Source: CAZKUN01 sp964555935
GTDB lineage: Bacteria > Armatimonadota > Zipacnadia > Zipacnadales > VGFC01
DNA length: 33,898 nucleotides
Direction of reading: 5' to 3'
Assembly (NCBI GenBank): GCA_964555935.1
Contig: CAZKUN010000081.1
Coordinates: 1 to 33,898, forward strand
Below, in pieces: positions 23,805-32,481 of the stretch (within the stretch, counting starts at the first letter, position 1; every line of letters starts with the position of its first letter). The notes under the pieces are model-generated. The model was not told the origin of the DNA. It saw nothing but the letters and a program-made list of their open reading frames with translations, and searched no databases. A program made the position numbers and the translations under genes.

Positions 23805-24653
23805 ATGCCGGAACTCCCTGAAGTTGAGACGATTCGTCGAGACCTGCAAGAACGGCTCGTGGGCCGGACGGTTGAGCGCGTCCGAGTTGCTCGCGCGTCG
23901 GTCATCGTCGGCAGCGCCAGCACCGTGCGTAAGCGGCTGGCGGGCCAGGAGGTTCTCGCCTGTCGGCGGCACGGGAAGGTGTTGATCGTCGACTTCAGCC
24001 GCAGGCACTCGCTACTGGTTCATCCCCGAATGACGGGCCAGGTGATCATCAGCGAAGAGCGCGCTAGGCCTGATTATACGCGGGTCACCTTCGACCTGGC
24101 TGATGGGGGGGCGCTGTTCTACGCGGATTGTCGGGCGCTCGGGAAACTTGAGGTCTGCCCGACAGAGATGGTGCCCGACTCAGAATCGCTGCGTCGGTTT
24201 GGGCCGGATGCTCTGGCGGATGATGCGATCGCAAGCCTACCGCGGCGGGCCGGCCATCGCCGAGTGCCCATCAAGGCATTGCTGCTGGACCAGTCGGCGA
24301 TCGCCGGAGTGGGGAACATCTACGCCTGCGAGGCCCTCTACCGGGCGCGGGTGCCGCCGGATCGTCGGGCGAACGAGTTGACCCGCGCGCAATGGCGACG
24401 ACTGTGCAGCACGGTCACGGAGGTACTCGCGGAGGCGATAGAAGCTCGCGGGACCACGCTGCGCGACTACCGTACGGGGATTGGGACGCCAGGCGGGTAT
24501 GCCATACGGCTTGCGGTCTATGGGCGGGAGGGCGAACCGTGCCTGGCTCGCGCGTGTGATGCGATGATCGAGAGGTGCGTTCAGCAACAACGCTCCACGT
24601 TCTACTGCCCGGTGTGTCAGGCGCGAGGGCGAGGAGGGGAAACGCAACCGTGA
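23805..24653 (+). CDS. mutM: formamidopyrimidine-DNA glycosylase (Fpg/MutM)
   Basis: Predicted 282 residues. It removes oxidised purines such as 8-oxoguanine and cleaves the abasic strand. The N-terminus MPELPEVE supplies the catalytic Pro exposed after Met removal and the acidic Glu; Lys57 of mature numbering lies in RRHGKVLIVDF; GVGNIYACEALY contains the conserved Asn. The C-terminal zinc finger has RSTFYCPVC, but its first Cys pair is CLARAC (four residues between) instead of the usual two. An ATG at 23793 would mask the catalytic Pro, so 23805 is right. It lies 12 bases after the helicase and 25 before the envelope cluster; its SD is poor, suggesting coupling to the helicase. Confidence 0.94.
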   Translation: MPELPEVETIRRDLQERLVGRTVERVRVARASVIVGSASTVRKRLAGQEVLACRRHGKVLIVDFSRRHSLLVHPRMTGQVIISEERARPDYTRVTFDLADGGALFYADCRALGKLEVCPTEMVPDSESLRRFGPDALADDAIASLPRRAGHRRVPIKALLLDQSAIAGVGNIYACEALYRARVPPDRRANELTRAQWRRLCSTVTEVLAEAIEARGTTLRDYRTGIGTPGGYAIRLAVYGREGEPCLARACDAMIERCVQQQRSTFYCPVCQARGRGGETQP

Positions 24654-24678
24654 AGGGAAGACGTGCTGGGATTTCATC

Positions 24679-25824
24679 ATGGAGAAGCAGTCACCGCAAA
24701 CGCACGCTTACACGCCCGGCTTGCGCGTCACGGCCCATACCGTGCTCCGCAAGGAGCGACGCCTACCCCTGGCCGGCGAGGTGCGAGTGACGGCGGGCCA
24801 GTCCGTGCGCGCCGAGGAGATTGTCGCCGCAGCAGCTCTGCCCGGCAACGTCATCTCGGTGAATGTCGCCAACAAGTTGGGATGCACCCCCGGCGAAGTG
24901 CCTGCGTTGGTGACCGTGAAGGAAGGCGACGCGGTCAAGCAAGGCGACTTGCTCGGCGAGACGGCCGGCTGGTTCGGCCGCTTCAAGACGTCGTGTGAGG
25001 TCCCCGAAGACGGCACGGTAGAGACCATCAGCGAAGTTACCGGTCAAGTTCTATTGCGCGCCCAGCCCATCCCTGTCGAGTTGCCCGCCTACGTCGACGG
25101 CACCGTCATCGAGATAATGGGCGACGAAGGATGCGTCATCGAGACATCGGGAGCACTCGTGCAGGGCATTTTCGGATTGGGCGGGGAGACGTTTGGCGAA
25201 CTCCGCATGGTCGCGGACGTGCCGGGCACGCCCGTCACGGCCGACGGCATCGATGATTCGCTCGCCGGTGCGATCATCGTCGGTGGATCGCTGATTACTC
25301 CCGAAGCCGTGGCTGCCGCTCGTGAGGCGGGCGTCCGTGGAATCGTCGCGGGCGGCATCGACGCTGACGAGGTCGATCGCGTGTTGGGCGAGCCGCTGGG
25401 CGTTGCGATCACAGGACACGAGCAGATAGGCCTAACGATTGTTTGTACGGAGGGTTTCGGCTCGATGCCGATGGCGGCTGGGACGTTTGAGTTGCTGCGT
25501 GAACGTGCGGGTCTGCGGGCGTCCATCAACGGCGCGACGCAGATTCGCGCGGGCGTAATCCGCCCCGAAGTCATCGTGCCGGCGGATGGCGGCCCAGGCG
25601 ACCAAGGAACAGGCGACGACGACGCCGAACAGGGGTTTCATGTCGGGAGCTTCGTGCGAGTAATACGCTCCCCGCACTTCGGGGCCATCGTCACGGTCGT
25701 GGAGTTGCCCGAGGAGCCGCAGTTGATCGAAACCGAGGCCAAGGTCCGAGTGCTCGTCGCGGAGTTGCCCGATGGACAGCACGTGACCTTGCCCCGAGCC
25801 AACGTGGAGCTGATACAGCATTGA
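24679..25824 (+). CDS. uncharacterised protein with barrel-sandwich and KOW/SH3-like parts
   Basis: Predicted 381 residues, cytoplasmic, no family name known to me. Residues 20-150 show repeated short beta segments with GxxVxxGDxL-type turns (VKEGDAVKQGDLLGE and EDGTVETISEVTGQVLLR), as in barrel-sandwich hybrid/lipoyl-like domains, but I see no lipoylated Lys motif. Residues 185-305 look like an alpha/beta domain with AIIVGGSLITPEA and AGVRGIVAGGID. After an acidic linker, GSFVRVIRSPHFGAIVTVVELP suggests a KOW/SH3-like barrel. The ATG has no strong SD. Its TGA overlaps the TTG of the DUF6754 gene, so the two products are probably made together. It looks like the soluble member of the envelope cluster that continues to 29456. 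Confidence 0.75.
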   Translation: MEKQSPQTHAYTPGLRVTAHTVLRKERRLPLAGEVRVTAGQSVRAEEIVAAAALPGNVISVNVANKLGCTPGEVPALVTVKEGDAVKQGDLLGETAGWFGRFKTSCEVPEDGTVETISEVTGQVLLRAQPIPVELPAYVDGTVIEIMGDEGCVIETSGALVQGIFGLGGETFGELRMVADVPGTPVTADGIDDSLAGAIIVGGSLITPEAVAAAREAGVRGIVAGGIDADEVDRVLGEPLGVAITGHEQIGLTIVCTEGFGSMPMAAGTFELLRERAGLRASINGATQIRAGVIRPEVIVPADGGPGDQGTGDDDAEQGFHVGSFVRVIRSPHFGAIVTVVELPEEPQLIETEAKVRVLVAELPDGQHVTLPRANVELIQH

Positions 25825-27209
25825 GCAGGACTTCCCGGCGCGCCAACTGCCTGCTGTGTGCCCTCGCCTGTGCGGGCGGGCTAGTGCTCATGGCGGGGTG
25901 CGGGGTGGATGTTGGACAGGCCCACGACCCGCTCGCGGCGGCCCACGCCCCGTCCGACATCCAGGCAGAGCCCGCGCCGGATGACGAGCCCGAGGATGGC
26001 GAGCCCGTCTTTGAGTCCGGAGCCGAGGCAACGGTAAGCTGGCTGCCGCCGGAGGACGACACGCCGGACGGCATGGAACTGAAGGGCTATCGGATCTACC
26101 AGGCGGAGGACGACGGGGACTTCGCTGGGCTGCTGATTCCGGCCTCGACCGAGGCCGCCGAGGACGACGCGGCACGGGTCGAGACTCAGGCCACGGAACT
26201 CTGGACGTGGAAGGCTTACCGTTTCAAGGTCGCGGCTCTATACGGCCCGCCTCTCGCAGAGGGTGAGAAGAAGGAGACGTGGTACGTAGCGGGCGCGGTC
26301 AAGCCGGAGAACGGGGACGATCCGGTGCCGTACGTGGTGCATGAAGCCTTGTCCACCGGCGAATCGGGTGAAGTCAGGACGACGGCGAAGCTGTACAGCG
26401 TCAAGAAGACAAACATCCTCGTCTGTTTCTTGGCCTTTGCCGCGATCGTTGTTTGGTACATCCGGCATGCTCGGTCTGGCGGCGAGATCTATATTCGTCC
26501 TATCGCCGGCATGGAGGCCATCGACGAGGCGATCGGGCGAGCGACGGAGATGGGCAAACCGATCCTCTATGTTTGCGGTCTTAGTGGCCTCGGCTCCATC
26601 TCGACCATCACCTCTTTGACCATCCTGGGGCGGGTTGCCCGACGCACGGCCGACTACGAGACACCCCTCCTGGTGCCGTGTGCGGATCCCCTCGTCATGC
26701 TGGCGGCCCGAGAGATCGTGCGGGAAGCGTACGCGGATGCCGGAAAACCCGACGCGTACCGCGAGCAGGACATCTTCTTCGTGACGGACCGGCAGTTTGC
26801 CTACGTGCTAGGTGTGGCGGGGATCATGCTCCGCGAGCTTCCGTCGGCGAACATCTTCATGGGCTACTTCTTCGCGGAGTCGCTCATCCTGGCGGAGACC
26901 GGGGCAGTGACGGGCGCAATCCAGATTGCCGGGACGGACGCGGACACGCAGATCCCGTTCTTCGTGACCGCGTGTGACTACACGCTGATGGGTGAAGAGC
27001 TGTATGCGGCGACCGCATACCTGTCGCGCGATCCACTGCTGCTGGCTCAACTCAAGGCGCAGGACATCGGCAAGGCCGCGATGGGTGTCGTGATTGCGCT
27101 GGGCACGGTCGCCATGAGTGTGGCGGTGTTCCTCGGGCTGGGCAGCCCGGGAGCGCAGAAGCTGGGCGAAACGGTCATCTGGTGCCTGGATCTGTTGGGA
27201 ACGAGATAG
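25821..27209 (+). CDS. DUF6754-type membrane-anchored protein with lipoprotein signal
   Basis: Predicted 462 residues. An N-terminal signal ends in LMAGC, so Cys27 may be lipidated. Residues 30-190 include an acidic linker and a fibronectin-III-like stretch (ATVSWLPPEDD, KGYRIYQAEDD). A membrane helix follows at about 194-213. Residues 215-420 hold GEIYIRPIAGMEAIDEAIGR, LYVCGLSGLGSISTITSLTI and a DIFFVTDRQFAYVLGVAGIM region, which I recognise as the DUF6754 domain; a last membrane helix lies near 420-441. The function of the family is unknown. The start is TTG inside the overlap TTGA with the previous gene. The cluster then continues with three more membrane proteins. Confidence 0.75.
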   Translation: MSRTSRRANCLLCALACAGGLVLMAGCGVDVGQAHDPLAAAHAPSDIQAEPAPDDEPEDGEPVFESGAEATVSWLPPEDDTPDGMELKGYRIYQAEDDGDFAGLLIPASTEAAEDDAARVETQATELWTWKAYRFKVAALYGPPLAEGEKKETWYVAGAVKPENGDDPVPYVVHEALSTGESGEVRTTAKLYSVKKTNILVCFLAFAAIVVWYIRHARSGGEIYIRPIAGMEAIDEAIGRATEMGKPILYVCGLSGLGSISTITSLTILGRVARRTADYETPLLVPCADPLVMLAAREIVREAYADAGKPDAYREQDIFFVTDRQFAYVLGVAGIMLRELPSANIFMGYFFAESLILAETGAVTGAIQIAGTDADTQIPFFVTACDYTLMGEELYAATAYLSRDPLLLAQLKAQDIGKAAMGVVIALGTVAMSVAVFLGLGSPGAQKLGETVIWCLDLLGTR

Positions 27210-27252
27210 TCCGGCCCGGAGCACGAGCGCCGCGACCAAGGAGATGCAGACG

Positions 27253-27879
27253 TTGAAGATCCGCGTTCCTCTGATCATCACGTTCATCACGGCGATCATC
27301 ATGATCGCCGTTCAGTTCACGCCTCATCGCCTGGGCGAGTTCGTCCAGACGGAATTGAGCAGTTGGTACGTGGTTATCGCCGGTTTGGGCCTGGTGCTGG
27401 GTCTGATCAGCCTGCTGCAGCGGCACCTGGGGAAGATTGCACGCAAACAGCGCGACTGGGGCTACAGCCTGGTGGCCGTCGTGGCGTTCGTCGTCATGAG
27501 CGTGCTGGGTGTCGGCTGGGACATCAAGGATGGGACGATCTTCTACTGGCTGTTCACCCACCTCTACGTGGCACTGGAAGGCACGGTGTTTTCGCTGCTG
27601 GCCTTTTTTGTGGCGTCGGCGGCGTTCCGGACGTTCCGAGCCCGGTCGGTCGAGGCTACGCTGCTCTTGACGGCTGCCTTGGTGGTGATGTTTGGCCGGG
27701 TGCCGCTCGGTGAGATGATATTCTCTCAGAGCCCCGAAGTAGCCGAGTGGATCATGTCGAATCCGGCGCTGGGGGCCAAGCGTGGGATCATCCTCGGGGT
27801 GTCGCTCGGGGGTATCGCGATGTCGCTCCGGATTATCCTGGGCATCGAACGGTCGCACCTCGGTGGCGGCGACTCGTAG
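27253..27879 (+). CDS. polytopic membrane protein of the DUF6754 cluster
   Basis: Predicted 208 residues with about six membrane segments: residues 5-21 after KIRVPL, 39-56 (YVVIAGLGLVLGLISL), 72-90, 98-125, 135-150 and 177-198. Loops are short; a GWDIKDGTIFYW segment and a SQSPEVAEWIMS segment face opposite sides. I know no named family. AAGGAG directly abuts the ATG at 27244 and so cannot serve it; the TTG at 27253 stands nine bases after the same AAGGAG, and I prefer it. It follows the DUF6754 gene by 43 bases and precedes the next cluster gene by 27. Confidence 0.7.
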   Translation: MKIRVPLIITFITAIIMIAVQFTPHRLGEFVQTELSSWYVVIAGLGLVLGLISLLQRHLGKIARKQRDWGYSLVAVVAFVVMSVLGVGWDIKDGTIFYWLFTHLYVALEGTVFSLLAFFVASAAFRTFRARSVEATLLLTAALVVMFGRVPLGEMIFSQSPEVAEWIMSNPALGAKRGIILGVSLGGIAMSLRIILGIERSHLGGGDS

Positions 27880-27906
27880 CCACCGGTTGCGTGAAAGACA
27901 CGAACG

Positions 27907-28731
27907 ATGATTGCCGACAAGCTTCTGCGTATGGACCGGCGGATCGTGTTCGTCCTCATTGCTCTGGCAGTGGGGCTGCCGCTTGTGCTGGGGCTTCAGT
28001 TCCCGGCGGGCGAGAACCCCCGGACGCAGGCCATCTACGACCATATCGAGAGCCTGGAGCCGCGCGACGTCGTCATCATCTCGTTTGACTACGGTCCCTC
28101 ATCCATGCCGGAACTGAACCCGATGGCAGCGGCCGTCGCGCGCCACGCGCTGTCCCGCGACCTGCGCGTGGTGGGCATGACGCTCTACCCGGATGCGCCG
28201 ATTCTGATCGACAAGATCCTCAACCGAGTGGGTCGGGACTTGGGCAAGGAGTCCGGGGTTGACTATGTGAACCTGGGTTATCGGCCTGGCTATTCAGCGG
28301 TCATCCTGCAGATGTCCAGCGACATCGGGAAGATCTTCGAGACCGACTTCGAAGGGCGTCCGTACAGCGGGCTTGAGGTGACACAGGGCCTGCGGAACTT
28401 CGACGACGTGGGGTTGGTCTTGGATCTGTCCTCCAGCGACATGCCGGGGCTGTGGGTGCTGTATGCGTATCAGGACTACCACGCGACGATCGCGGCGGGC
28501 GTCACGGCCGTCATGGCCCAGGACTACTACCCGCATCTGCAGGCGGGGCAACTTATAGGCATGCTGAATGGCATGAAGGGGGCGGCGGAGTACGAGAAGC
28601 TGGTGGATCAGCCCGGAGACGCTATGGGCGGCATGGCGGCGCAGTCATTCTCGCAGTTTCTGATCATCGGGCTGGTGCTGCTCGGAAACGTCTGTTACTT
28701 CATCGCCCGCAAACGTGGGACGGCTCGCTAG
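27907..28731 (+). CDS. membrane-anchored alpha/beta protein of the DUF6754 cluster
   Basis: Predicted 274 residues. One membrane helix at about 13-31, an extracytoplasmic or cytoplasmic alpha/beta domain (DVVIISFDYGPSSMPELNP, RDLRVVGMTLYPDAP, VGLVLDLSSSDMPGLWV) and a C-terminal helix at about 246-267. I know no named family. Its plan (helix, Rossmann-like domain with repeated strand-helix units, helix) resembles the second half of the DUF6754 protein, and short stretches align by eye, so the two may be distant relatives. The SD is weak. It is in the middle of the cluster with gaps under 30 bases on both sides. Confidence 0.72.
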   Translation: MIADKLLRMDRRIVFVLIALAVGLPLVLGLQFPAGENPRTQAIYDHIESLEPRDVVIISFDYGPSSMPELNPMAAAVARHALSRDLRVVGMTLYPDAPILIDKILNRVGRDLGKESGVDYVNLGYRPGYSAVILQMSSDIGKIFETDFEGRPYSGLEVTQGLRNFDDVGLVLDLSSSDMPGLWVLYAYQDYHATIAAGVTAVMAQDYYPHLQAGQLIGMLNGMKGAAEYEKLVDQPGDAMGGMAAQSFSQFLIIGLVLLGNVCYFIARKRGTAR

Positions 28732-28760
28732 CACCGACTTCGCGGAAGAGGCTAAGGTAG

Positions 28761-29456
28761 ATGCCGGAGACGATACTGGGGCTCTCAACCAACGTGCTGG
28801 GGATCTGGCTCGCGGCGCTTGCTACGCTCGCGATCTACAGCTTCCTGTATAAGGACAACCCCATCTACAAGTTCGCCGAACACCTTTTCGTCGGCCTGTC
28901 GGCGGGCTATTCCGTGGGTCTAGCGTACCACCAGGTCCTGATCGATCTGATCTGGGAGCCCCTCTTTACCCCGGCTGCGGTACACAGGCTGACACCGAAT
29001 TACCTGGTCATCATTCCGACGATCCTGGGAATGCTCATGTTCCTGCGTTTCAGCCGGAAGTATGGGTGGATCAGCCGGTACACGCTCTGCTTCATCTTCG
29101 GCTGGGGAGCCGGGGCGGGGATCCCGCGGATCGTGCAGTTTCTCCTCAAACACGTCCACAGCACTTTTGTGCCGCTGTTGCCGCATGACGCAGACGCCGG
29201 CGTGTGGCAGGTCTGGGCCGGGATCTCGGCTCTGATAATGGTGGTCGCGGTCATCACGACGCTGTGCTACTTCTACTTCTCGAAGGAGCACAAAGGCGCT
29301 CTCGGCGTCGCCGGGCGTATCGGCATCTGGTTCCTGATGATTGCATTTGGCGCGGGTTTTGGGAATACGGTCATGGCCCGCCTCTCACTGCTGATCGGCC
29401 GGTTCCAGTTCCTGCGCGACGACTGGTGGCCCACCATCGTCAACATCTTCACCTAA
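28761..29456 (+). CDS. polytopic membrane protein of the DUF6754 cluster
   Basis: Predicted 231 residues with about six to seven membrane segments, for example residues 12-28, 40-60, 82-96, 107-125, 150-172 and 183-212. Conserved-looking loop pieces are SFLYKDNPIYKFAEHLFVG, RFSRKYGWISRY and the C-terminal RDDWWPTIVNIF. I know no named family. GAGG lies nine bases before the ATG. It is the last gene of the cluster: 53 bases later the FGGY kinase begins. Together with its neighbours it suggests a membrane complex whose substrate cannot be told from sequence. Confidence 0.72.
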   Translation: MPETILGLSTNVLGIWLAALATLAIYSFLYKDNPIYKFAEHLFVGLSAGYSVGLAYHQVLIDLIWEPLFTPAAVHRLTPNYLVIIPTILGMLMFLRFSRKYGWISRYTLCFIFGWGAGAGIPRIVQFLLKHVHSTFVPLLPHDADAGVWQVWAGISALIMVVAVITTLCYFYFSKEHKGALGVAGRIGIWFLMIAFGAGFGNTVMARLSLLIGRFQFLRDDWWPTIVNIFT

Positions 29457-29509
29457 CACCCGATCAAGCCTGACGAAGGCAGAGCGTCGCACTTCACCCG
29501 GAGTCGCTC

Positions 29510-30979
29510 ATGAGCACGGACATCGTCGCTGCCATCGATGTCGGGACGCAAGCGGCACGGTGCATGTTCGTGGCCATCGACGGCGAAGTGCTGGCCGACG
29601 GTGAGGAGTCGATTCGGGTCTCCTCAGACACGCTCCCCGAGGGATGGGCCGAGCAGGACGCCGATGAGTGGTGGCGGGCTACGCAGGTTGCATGTGCCAA
29701 GGCGATGCGAGAGCTATCTCGGGGTCGCGGCTTGGATAGCACCCGCATCCGCGCGGTCACCGTCGATTCGACGTCGGGAACAGTCGTCCCGGTTGGCGGC
29801 GAGGGACAGGCCCTGAGGTCGGCGCTGATGTACAACGATGTTCGGGCGATTGAGGAGACGGAGATCGTCCAGGCTGCCGCGACCGATCTTTGCGCCAGGC
29901 TGGGTTATGCCTTCCAGCCCTCATTCTCGCTACCGAAGATCCTCTGGCTGAGACGCCACGAGCCGGATACGTTCGCAGATGCGCGCCGGTTCCTCCACGC
30001 CGCCGACTACATCGTCGCCCGGCTGTCGGGCGGAGCCATGGTGAGCGACACGTCCAATGCCCTGAAGAGCGGGTATGACCTGACGGTGGGTGAGTGGCCC
30101 ACGTTCATCGCCGACGATTTGGGCATCGAGGAGACGCTCTTGCCGGACGTGCATCAGCCTGGCTCGGAGGTCGCACAGGTGGATGACGCTGCAGCGGCGG
30201 CGACCGGGATTCCCACCGGGACACCAATCATGGCAGGATGCACGGACGGGACCGCCGCGTTTCTGGCCTCCGGCGCGTCACTGCCCGGCGATGTGAACGC
30301 CAACCTTGGCACGACCCTCGTCGTCCGAGCGGTAGCCACGCAACTCATCAAGGACCCGCTCGGCCGGATCTACTGTCACCGGCACCCGGATGGCTGGTGG
30401 TTGCCGGGAGGCGCCAGCAGCAGCGGCTGCGAGATTGTAATCCGCGAATTCGGTGATCGAGCGCGCGACATCGAGAAGGAAGTCCTTGATGTCACCCCCA
30501 CCGGCGCGCTGCTCTATCCTCTCGCGCGCGTCGGCGAGCGCTTGCCCTTCAACGACGCGGCGGCGCGTGGCTTCTGCATCGACAAGCCCGAGTCAGACGC
30601 GGCGTTCCTCGGCGCGATGATCGAAGGGTGCGCCTACCTTGAGCGCTGGACGTTCGATCTGCTCGCCGAGCTTGGCGGTGAGTCGCCGACCCGCGTGTTC
30701 GCCACGGGCGGCACGGCGAACAGTGCCGTTTGGCTGCAGGTGCAGGCGGACGTTCTCGGCATGGAGTTGCGTCGCCCGTCTGTGCCACAGTCCGGGTTCG
30801 GGGCGGCTATACTCGCGGCGTCTGGTGTCCACGGGAGCGTGTCGGCCGCCTCAAGCGCGATGGTGAGCCCGGACATCGTCGTTGCGCCTGACGATGACCG
30901 ACACGAACGCTACTCGGCCGACTATGCCCGATTTCGCGAGGCGTGTGCCGCGCGAGGCTATGGCGAGACCCAGCAATGA
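29510..30979 (+). CDS. FGGY-family carbohydrate kinase (pentulose kinase-like)
   Basis: Predicted 489-residue cytoplasmic kinase. AAIDVGTQAARCMFVAIDG at residues 7-25 is the first phosphate loop; VTVDSTSGTVVPV and MYNDVRA are sugar-binding segments; GCTDGTAAFLASGA is the second phosphate loop with the catalytic Asp; FATGGTANSAVWLQVQADVLG is the C-terminal signature. The MYNDVRA form, rather than the WADQRA of xylulokinases, resembles ribulokinase-like members of the family, but I cannot fix the substrate. GGAG lies seven bases upstream of the ATG. Its TGA overlaps the ATG of the phosphohexomutase gene (ATGA), so both are translated together. The other FGGY kinase, at 14949, is a distinct subfamily. 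Confidence 0.87.
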   Translation: MSTDIVAAIDVGTQAARCMFVAIDGEVLADGEESIRVSSDTLPEGWAEQDADEWWRATQVACAKAMRELSRGRGLDSTRIRAVTVDSTSGTVVPVGGEGQALRSALMYNDVRAIEETEIVQAAATDLCARLGYAFQPSFSLPKILWLRRHEPDTFADARRFLHAADYIVARLSGGAMVSDTSNALKSGYDLTVGEWPTFIADDLGIEETLLPDVHQPGSEVAQVDDAAAAATGIPTGTPIMAGCTDGTAAFLASGASLPGDVNANLGTTLVVRAVATQLIKDPLGRIYCHRHPDGWWLPGGASSSGCEIVIREFGDRARDIEKEVLDVTPTGALLYPLARVGERLPFNDAAARGFCIDKPESDAAFLGAMIEGCAYLERWTFDLLAELGGESPTRVFATGGTANSAVWLQVQADVLGMELRRPSVPQSGFGAAILAASGVHGSVSAASSAMVSPDIVVAPDDDRHERYSADYARFREACAARGYGETQQ

Positions 30980-32340
30980 GTATCTTCAAGCCGTGCGATA
31001 TCCGAGGGCTCTACGGCGATGAGTTGACCGACGACGATGCCCATGCGATTGGGCGAGCGGTTGCCACGCGGTGTGAGGGGGCGCGAGTCGCCGTTGGCGG
31101 AGATGGACGCCGGAGCACGCCTGCGCTGCGGGATGCGCTCACGCATGGGCTGCTGGCGGCCGGCGCCGACGTAGTGGACCTGGGCACGCTCCCGACGCCC
31201 GCGTTCAATTACGCCCTGCGAGAAGTGGTTCACTGCCCCGGAGTGATGGTCACCGCGTCGCACAACCCGGCCGAATACAACGGGTTCAAGGTGGCGTCGC
31301 ATGACGGGCCGACCTCTCCGGCAGAGATCGCTGCGTTGCAGGACGTGGTCGAATCGGGCAACTTCGCCGTAGGGCGGGGGAAGCTCACGTCGCAACTGAT
31401 ACTGCCGCGCTACATTGACTGGTTGGCCAGCACATCGCTTCGGCTGGATGGCCTCCACGTCGCGCTGGACGGCGCCGGCGGATGCGCGGGTCTGGTCGCT
31501 CCCGAGGTCTTCTCCCGACTGGGCGCCAAGGTCGAAACGGTGTTCTGCGAGTTGGACCCGGACCTGAGTGGGCGAGATCCCAATCCAGCGGCGAGGAACG
31601 CCCTCAATGTGCTCGCGTCGCGCGTCGCTGAGATGGAGGCTGACCTTGGCGTTGGGTACGATGGTGACGGCGATCGCGCCGTCTTCGTCGATGGCGCGGG
31701 GCGGGTCGTACCGGGCGACCTTGCGGGCACGGTGCTGCTCAAGCTCGTGGTCGGCCGGCGGCCCAGGGCGGCGGTGGTCTACGACCTGAAGTGCTCGTCC
31801 GTCCTGGCCGACACGGCGCGCGAGCTTGATTTCGCGCCTCACATGGAGCGTTCGGGTTACGCGTTCATACGGTCGCGGATGGTGAAGGAAGATGCGCTGT
31901 TTGGGTGTGAGGCGAGCGGGCACCTGTTCTTCGGGGAGTTGGGGGGCTGCGATGACGCCATGTACGCCTCGCTCGGACTCGCAGGCGTTCTGGCCCGGAA
32001 GTCGGCCCCGACTTTCGCCGCCGCGGTCGACGAGTTGCCGGTCCGCGCAATGACGCCGGACTTGCGTGTCGACTGGGCGTCCGATGCGACGGAGATTACC
32101 ATGGAAGCGCTGGCCAACGCTCACGCAAACCGCCAGCTATCCCGGCTCGATGGCGTGAGGGTTGACTTCGGAGATGGATGGGCGTTAGCTCGGCCGTCCG
32201 TCACGGAGCCGGTTGTTACGTTGCGATTCGAAGCCGCATCGACCGACCGCCTGGAAGAGCTGATCGTGGAGTTCCTGCGGCCCGTTCCGGATCTAGCCGA
32301 AGCGGTTGCGGAGCTGCGCGCTAGAGAAGGCAGCGACTGA
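30976..32340 (+). CDS. phosphomannomutase/phosphoglucomutase
   Basis: Predicted 454-residue alpha-D-phosphohexomutase of the AlgC/ManB type, interconverting hexose 1- and 6-phosphates for cell-surface sugar synthesis. All four active-site loops are present: TASHNP with phosphoserine Ser95, magnesium-binding DGDGDR at 229-234, the sugar-binding CEASGH at 311-316, and the phosphate-binding RPSVTEP at 406-412. FKPCDIRGLYGDEL is the typical N-terminus. Whether Man or Glc is preferred cannot be told. It starts inside the ATGA overlap with the FGGY kinase gene. Confidence 0.93.
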   Translation: MSIFKPCDIRGLYGDELTDDDAHAIGRAVATRCEGARVAVGGDGRRSTPALRDALTHGLLAAGADVVDLGTLPTPAFNYALREVVHCPGVMVTASHNPAEYNGFKVASHDGPTSPAEIAALQDVVESGNFAVGRGKLTSQLILPRYIDWLASTSLRLDGLHVALDGAGGCAGLVAPEVFSRLGAKVETVFCELDPDLSGRDPNPAARNALNVLASRVAEMEADLGVGYDGDGDRAVFVDGAGRVVPGDLAGTVLLKLVVGRRPRAAVVYDLKCSSVLADTARELDFAPHMERSGYAFIRSRMVKEDALFGCEASGHLFFGELGGCDDAMYASLGLAGVLARKSAPTFAAAVDELPVRAMTPDLRVDWASDATEITMEALANAHANRQLSRLDGVRVDFGDGWALARPSVTEPVVTLRFEAASTDRLEELIVEFLRPVPDLAEAVAELRAREGSD

Positions 32341-32481
32341 CCATTGGCCCTGAGAGTCGAACGATTCCGGCTTGCGAACGTCTAACCAGATGCTATTTAC
32401 CGCCGTGCCCGATCGTCGTGATTGCGAGCCCGTCACGCGCGACAACGAGCGTGCCACACGCTTCTGAGGCAGGTGCTATGC

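Noticed and set aside
30958..32124. Long minus-strand open frame opposite the phosphohexomutase gene
   Set aside because: It is a GC-rich antisense shadow without recognisable domains; the plus-strand gene has all four active-site loops.
32341..32481. tRNA-like segment (GTCGAACGATTCC) in the gap before the DUF4878-like gene
   Set aside because: No acceptor, D or anticodon stems can be formed around it.
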